Below are positions 62,849 to 64,000 of a stretch of DNA of 64,000 nt, piece by piece. Within the stretch, counting starts at the first letter, position 1; each line of letters opens with the position of its first letter. The stretch is from Rhizophagus clarus (Eukaryota; Glomeromycota; Glomeromycetes; Glomerales; Glomeraceae): the NCBI GenBank assembly GCA_015698045.1, contig BLAL01000053.1, positions 436,501 to 500,500 of the forward strand, in the 5' to 3' direction. A model generated the notes under the pieces. It made no database searches. It was given only the letters and a program-made list of their open reading frames with translations, and was not told where the DNA came from. A program made the position numbers and the translations under genes.

Positions 62849-64000
62849 GCTGCCTTTGAGTTAGGCGTTATTTCAATTTTACTGGGTATACTTAGTTATT
62901 TTTGCACAAGAAATCTCTATCTCGCTTGTTATCGGAATAGTCACAATGATAATTGTCTAATCAAAACTGTAGAAGAAGACACTCGACCTGAAATTAACGT
63001 TTCGGATGGTGAACTTATCCCTTGACCTATAATCGCAAACTATCTCAAAGCTATGATCCAACCGGATGAAAATCAGTCACGTTATTATACAATTTGTGGT
63101 GAAAACGGAACTGGGAAAACTACATTGATTAGACTTGCACCAAGAGAAGTTGGTCATGACGTTGTATACGTCGAAGTCCCTCCTGTTGCTAATGATTTTA
63201 GCGAAGCATTTGGGGATGCTATCAACTTTGCAATTGAGGAAGATGTCTCTTTTAATAATCAATTGAGCATTTTTATAATATTCAATTGGCCCTAATTCTT
63301 TCTTGATAGGCGAATCTGATGTTCTGAAGTGGGTGAGGGCCTTGAAAGCTTTTCAACATGCTGCTAAAGCGCATAAGGTCAAATATGGTAGACCTATGGT
63401 TATTGTGTATAATAACGTTAGTCGATTAGATCCAGAAATAATTAGTATCCTTCAAAATAGTGCTAAAGATAATGCTAATAGCCAAACATACATTGCAGTG
63501 TTTGTCAGCAGTGAAGGCTCAGTTCCAAAAATAATGGAAAGTAAGTATAGGCATTATTTTTTCTCTCTAAGAAATGGTGTGACTCATTGTGTAATTCCTA
63601 TTTAGATAATTCTTCCTACTCACGAGCATCTGATGAACCTATTGAAATTGGCGATCTTACTAAAAACGAGTCGATAGAATATCTAGTCAACAAGCGCAAA
63701 ATCAAAGAAGCAGCAGCAGATAGTTTATATGAGTTAGTTGATGGTCACTTTATTGATCTAGAGTTTGTTGCTGTCCAATTTTTAGCTGGACGTGTATTTA
63801 CAGGTAATAATTAATTTGAGTTTATGCAATTTTGTTTTGGATTAATCGTAAGCTCTTTTTCTGTAGATATTAAACAGGCAATCTTACGTAAAATCGAGAA
63901 GAAACTTAAAAGTGCACAAATCTGCCCAAAACAAAAATATCATGAAGTAGCATGCAAATTATCAATTCTTTATTGACAACCAAAGAAAGAGCTTGGATAT
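62849..64000 (+). pseudogene. P-loop ATPase of a Glomeromycotina-expanded family, partial, probably broken
   Basis: An exon from 62849 reads FELGVISILLGILSYF (membrane-like helix), then EEDTRPEINVSDGELIP followed by TGA, where PIIANYLKAMI resumes in frame. From 63053 come ENQSRYYTICGENGTGKTTL (Walker A) and YVEVPPVANDFSEAFG. The next intron lacks a clear GT donor (about 63249-63309). Then DVLKWVRALKAFQHAAK, MVIVYNNVSRLDPE (Walker-B-like, Asn where Asp is usual) and YIAVFVSSEGSVP, with a donor GTAAGT at about 63541. The following exon reads EIGDLTKNESIEYLVNKRK and VDGHFIDLEFVA to about 63803; the last exon reads IKQAILRKIEKKLKSAQ and needs a frameshift near 63950 to continue. The stop, missing donor and shift suggest a pseudogene. 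The 3' end is outside the window. Confidence 0.7.

Overview
The window is very AT-rich eukaryotic nuclear DNA with short introns (GT-AG, often with a CTAAC branch site) and many transposon relics. The gene content points to an arbuscular mycorrhizal fungus of the Glomeromycotina, most like Rhizophagus: tyrosine-kinase-like (TKL) kinases with WTSGN and WIPYN/WIPFD N-terminal motifs, a P-loop ATPase family, coiled-coil ENAELR proteins, and Mutator-like, Ty3/gypsy, LINE and Harbinger-like debris. This assignment is inference from recognised families; no database was searched.

Layout. 1-6924 (+) is one kinase gene. Its first 4.7 kb is an array of about 47 homologous introns separated by exons of exactly three bases, ending in a one-base exon that brings the reading frame into the kinase. 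7.5-17.1 kb holds a tandem segmental duplication carrying two copies of a six-exon membrane-protein gene (-), with decayed intron arrays between them. 17.2-22.7 kb is gene-poor with inverted-repeat elements. 22.8-26.6 kb is a decaying kinase gene with four tandem N-terminal modules and a 521-bp palindromic insertion. 28.1-30.8 kb is a second kinase pseudogene. It is split by a 1377-bp terminal-inverted-repeat element with a perfect 9-bp target duplication, whose interior is another array of short exons and hairpin-bearing introns. 31.2-32.9 kb and 41.7-45.8 kb (-) are a dead and a nearly intact copy of an unknown gene family; intron 1 of the second copy contains a 2-kb higher-order satellite. 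Between them lie gypsy, MULE/SWIM transposase and LINE relics and a polypurine tract. 48.6-51.1 kb (+) is a third member of the membrane-protein family with seven C-terminal repeats. 51.5-56.9 kb is fold-back and Harbinger-like elements. 57.5-58.7 kb is an intact zinc-knuckle/coiled-coil gene. 59-61.2 kb (-) is a broken coiled-coil gene joined to another short-exon/intron array. 61.9-62.8 kb is a hAT-like element, and 62.8-64 kb is the start of a P-loop ATPase (pseudo)gene.

The most unusual theme is intron proliferation in arrays. In the first array each exon is a single codon-length unit with conserved splice sites on both sides. At least two other arrays (29.7-30.5 and 59.3-59.9 kb) repeat short exons plus introns whose branch site lies in a perfect or near-perfect hairpin. 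Expression and splicing cannot be shown from DNA alone.
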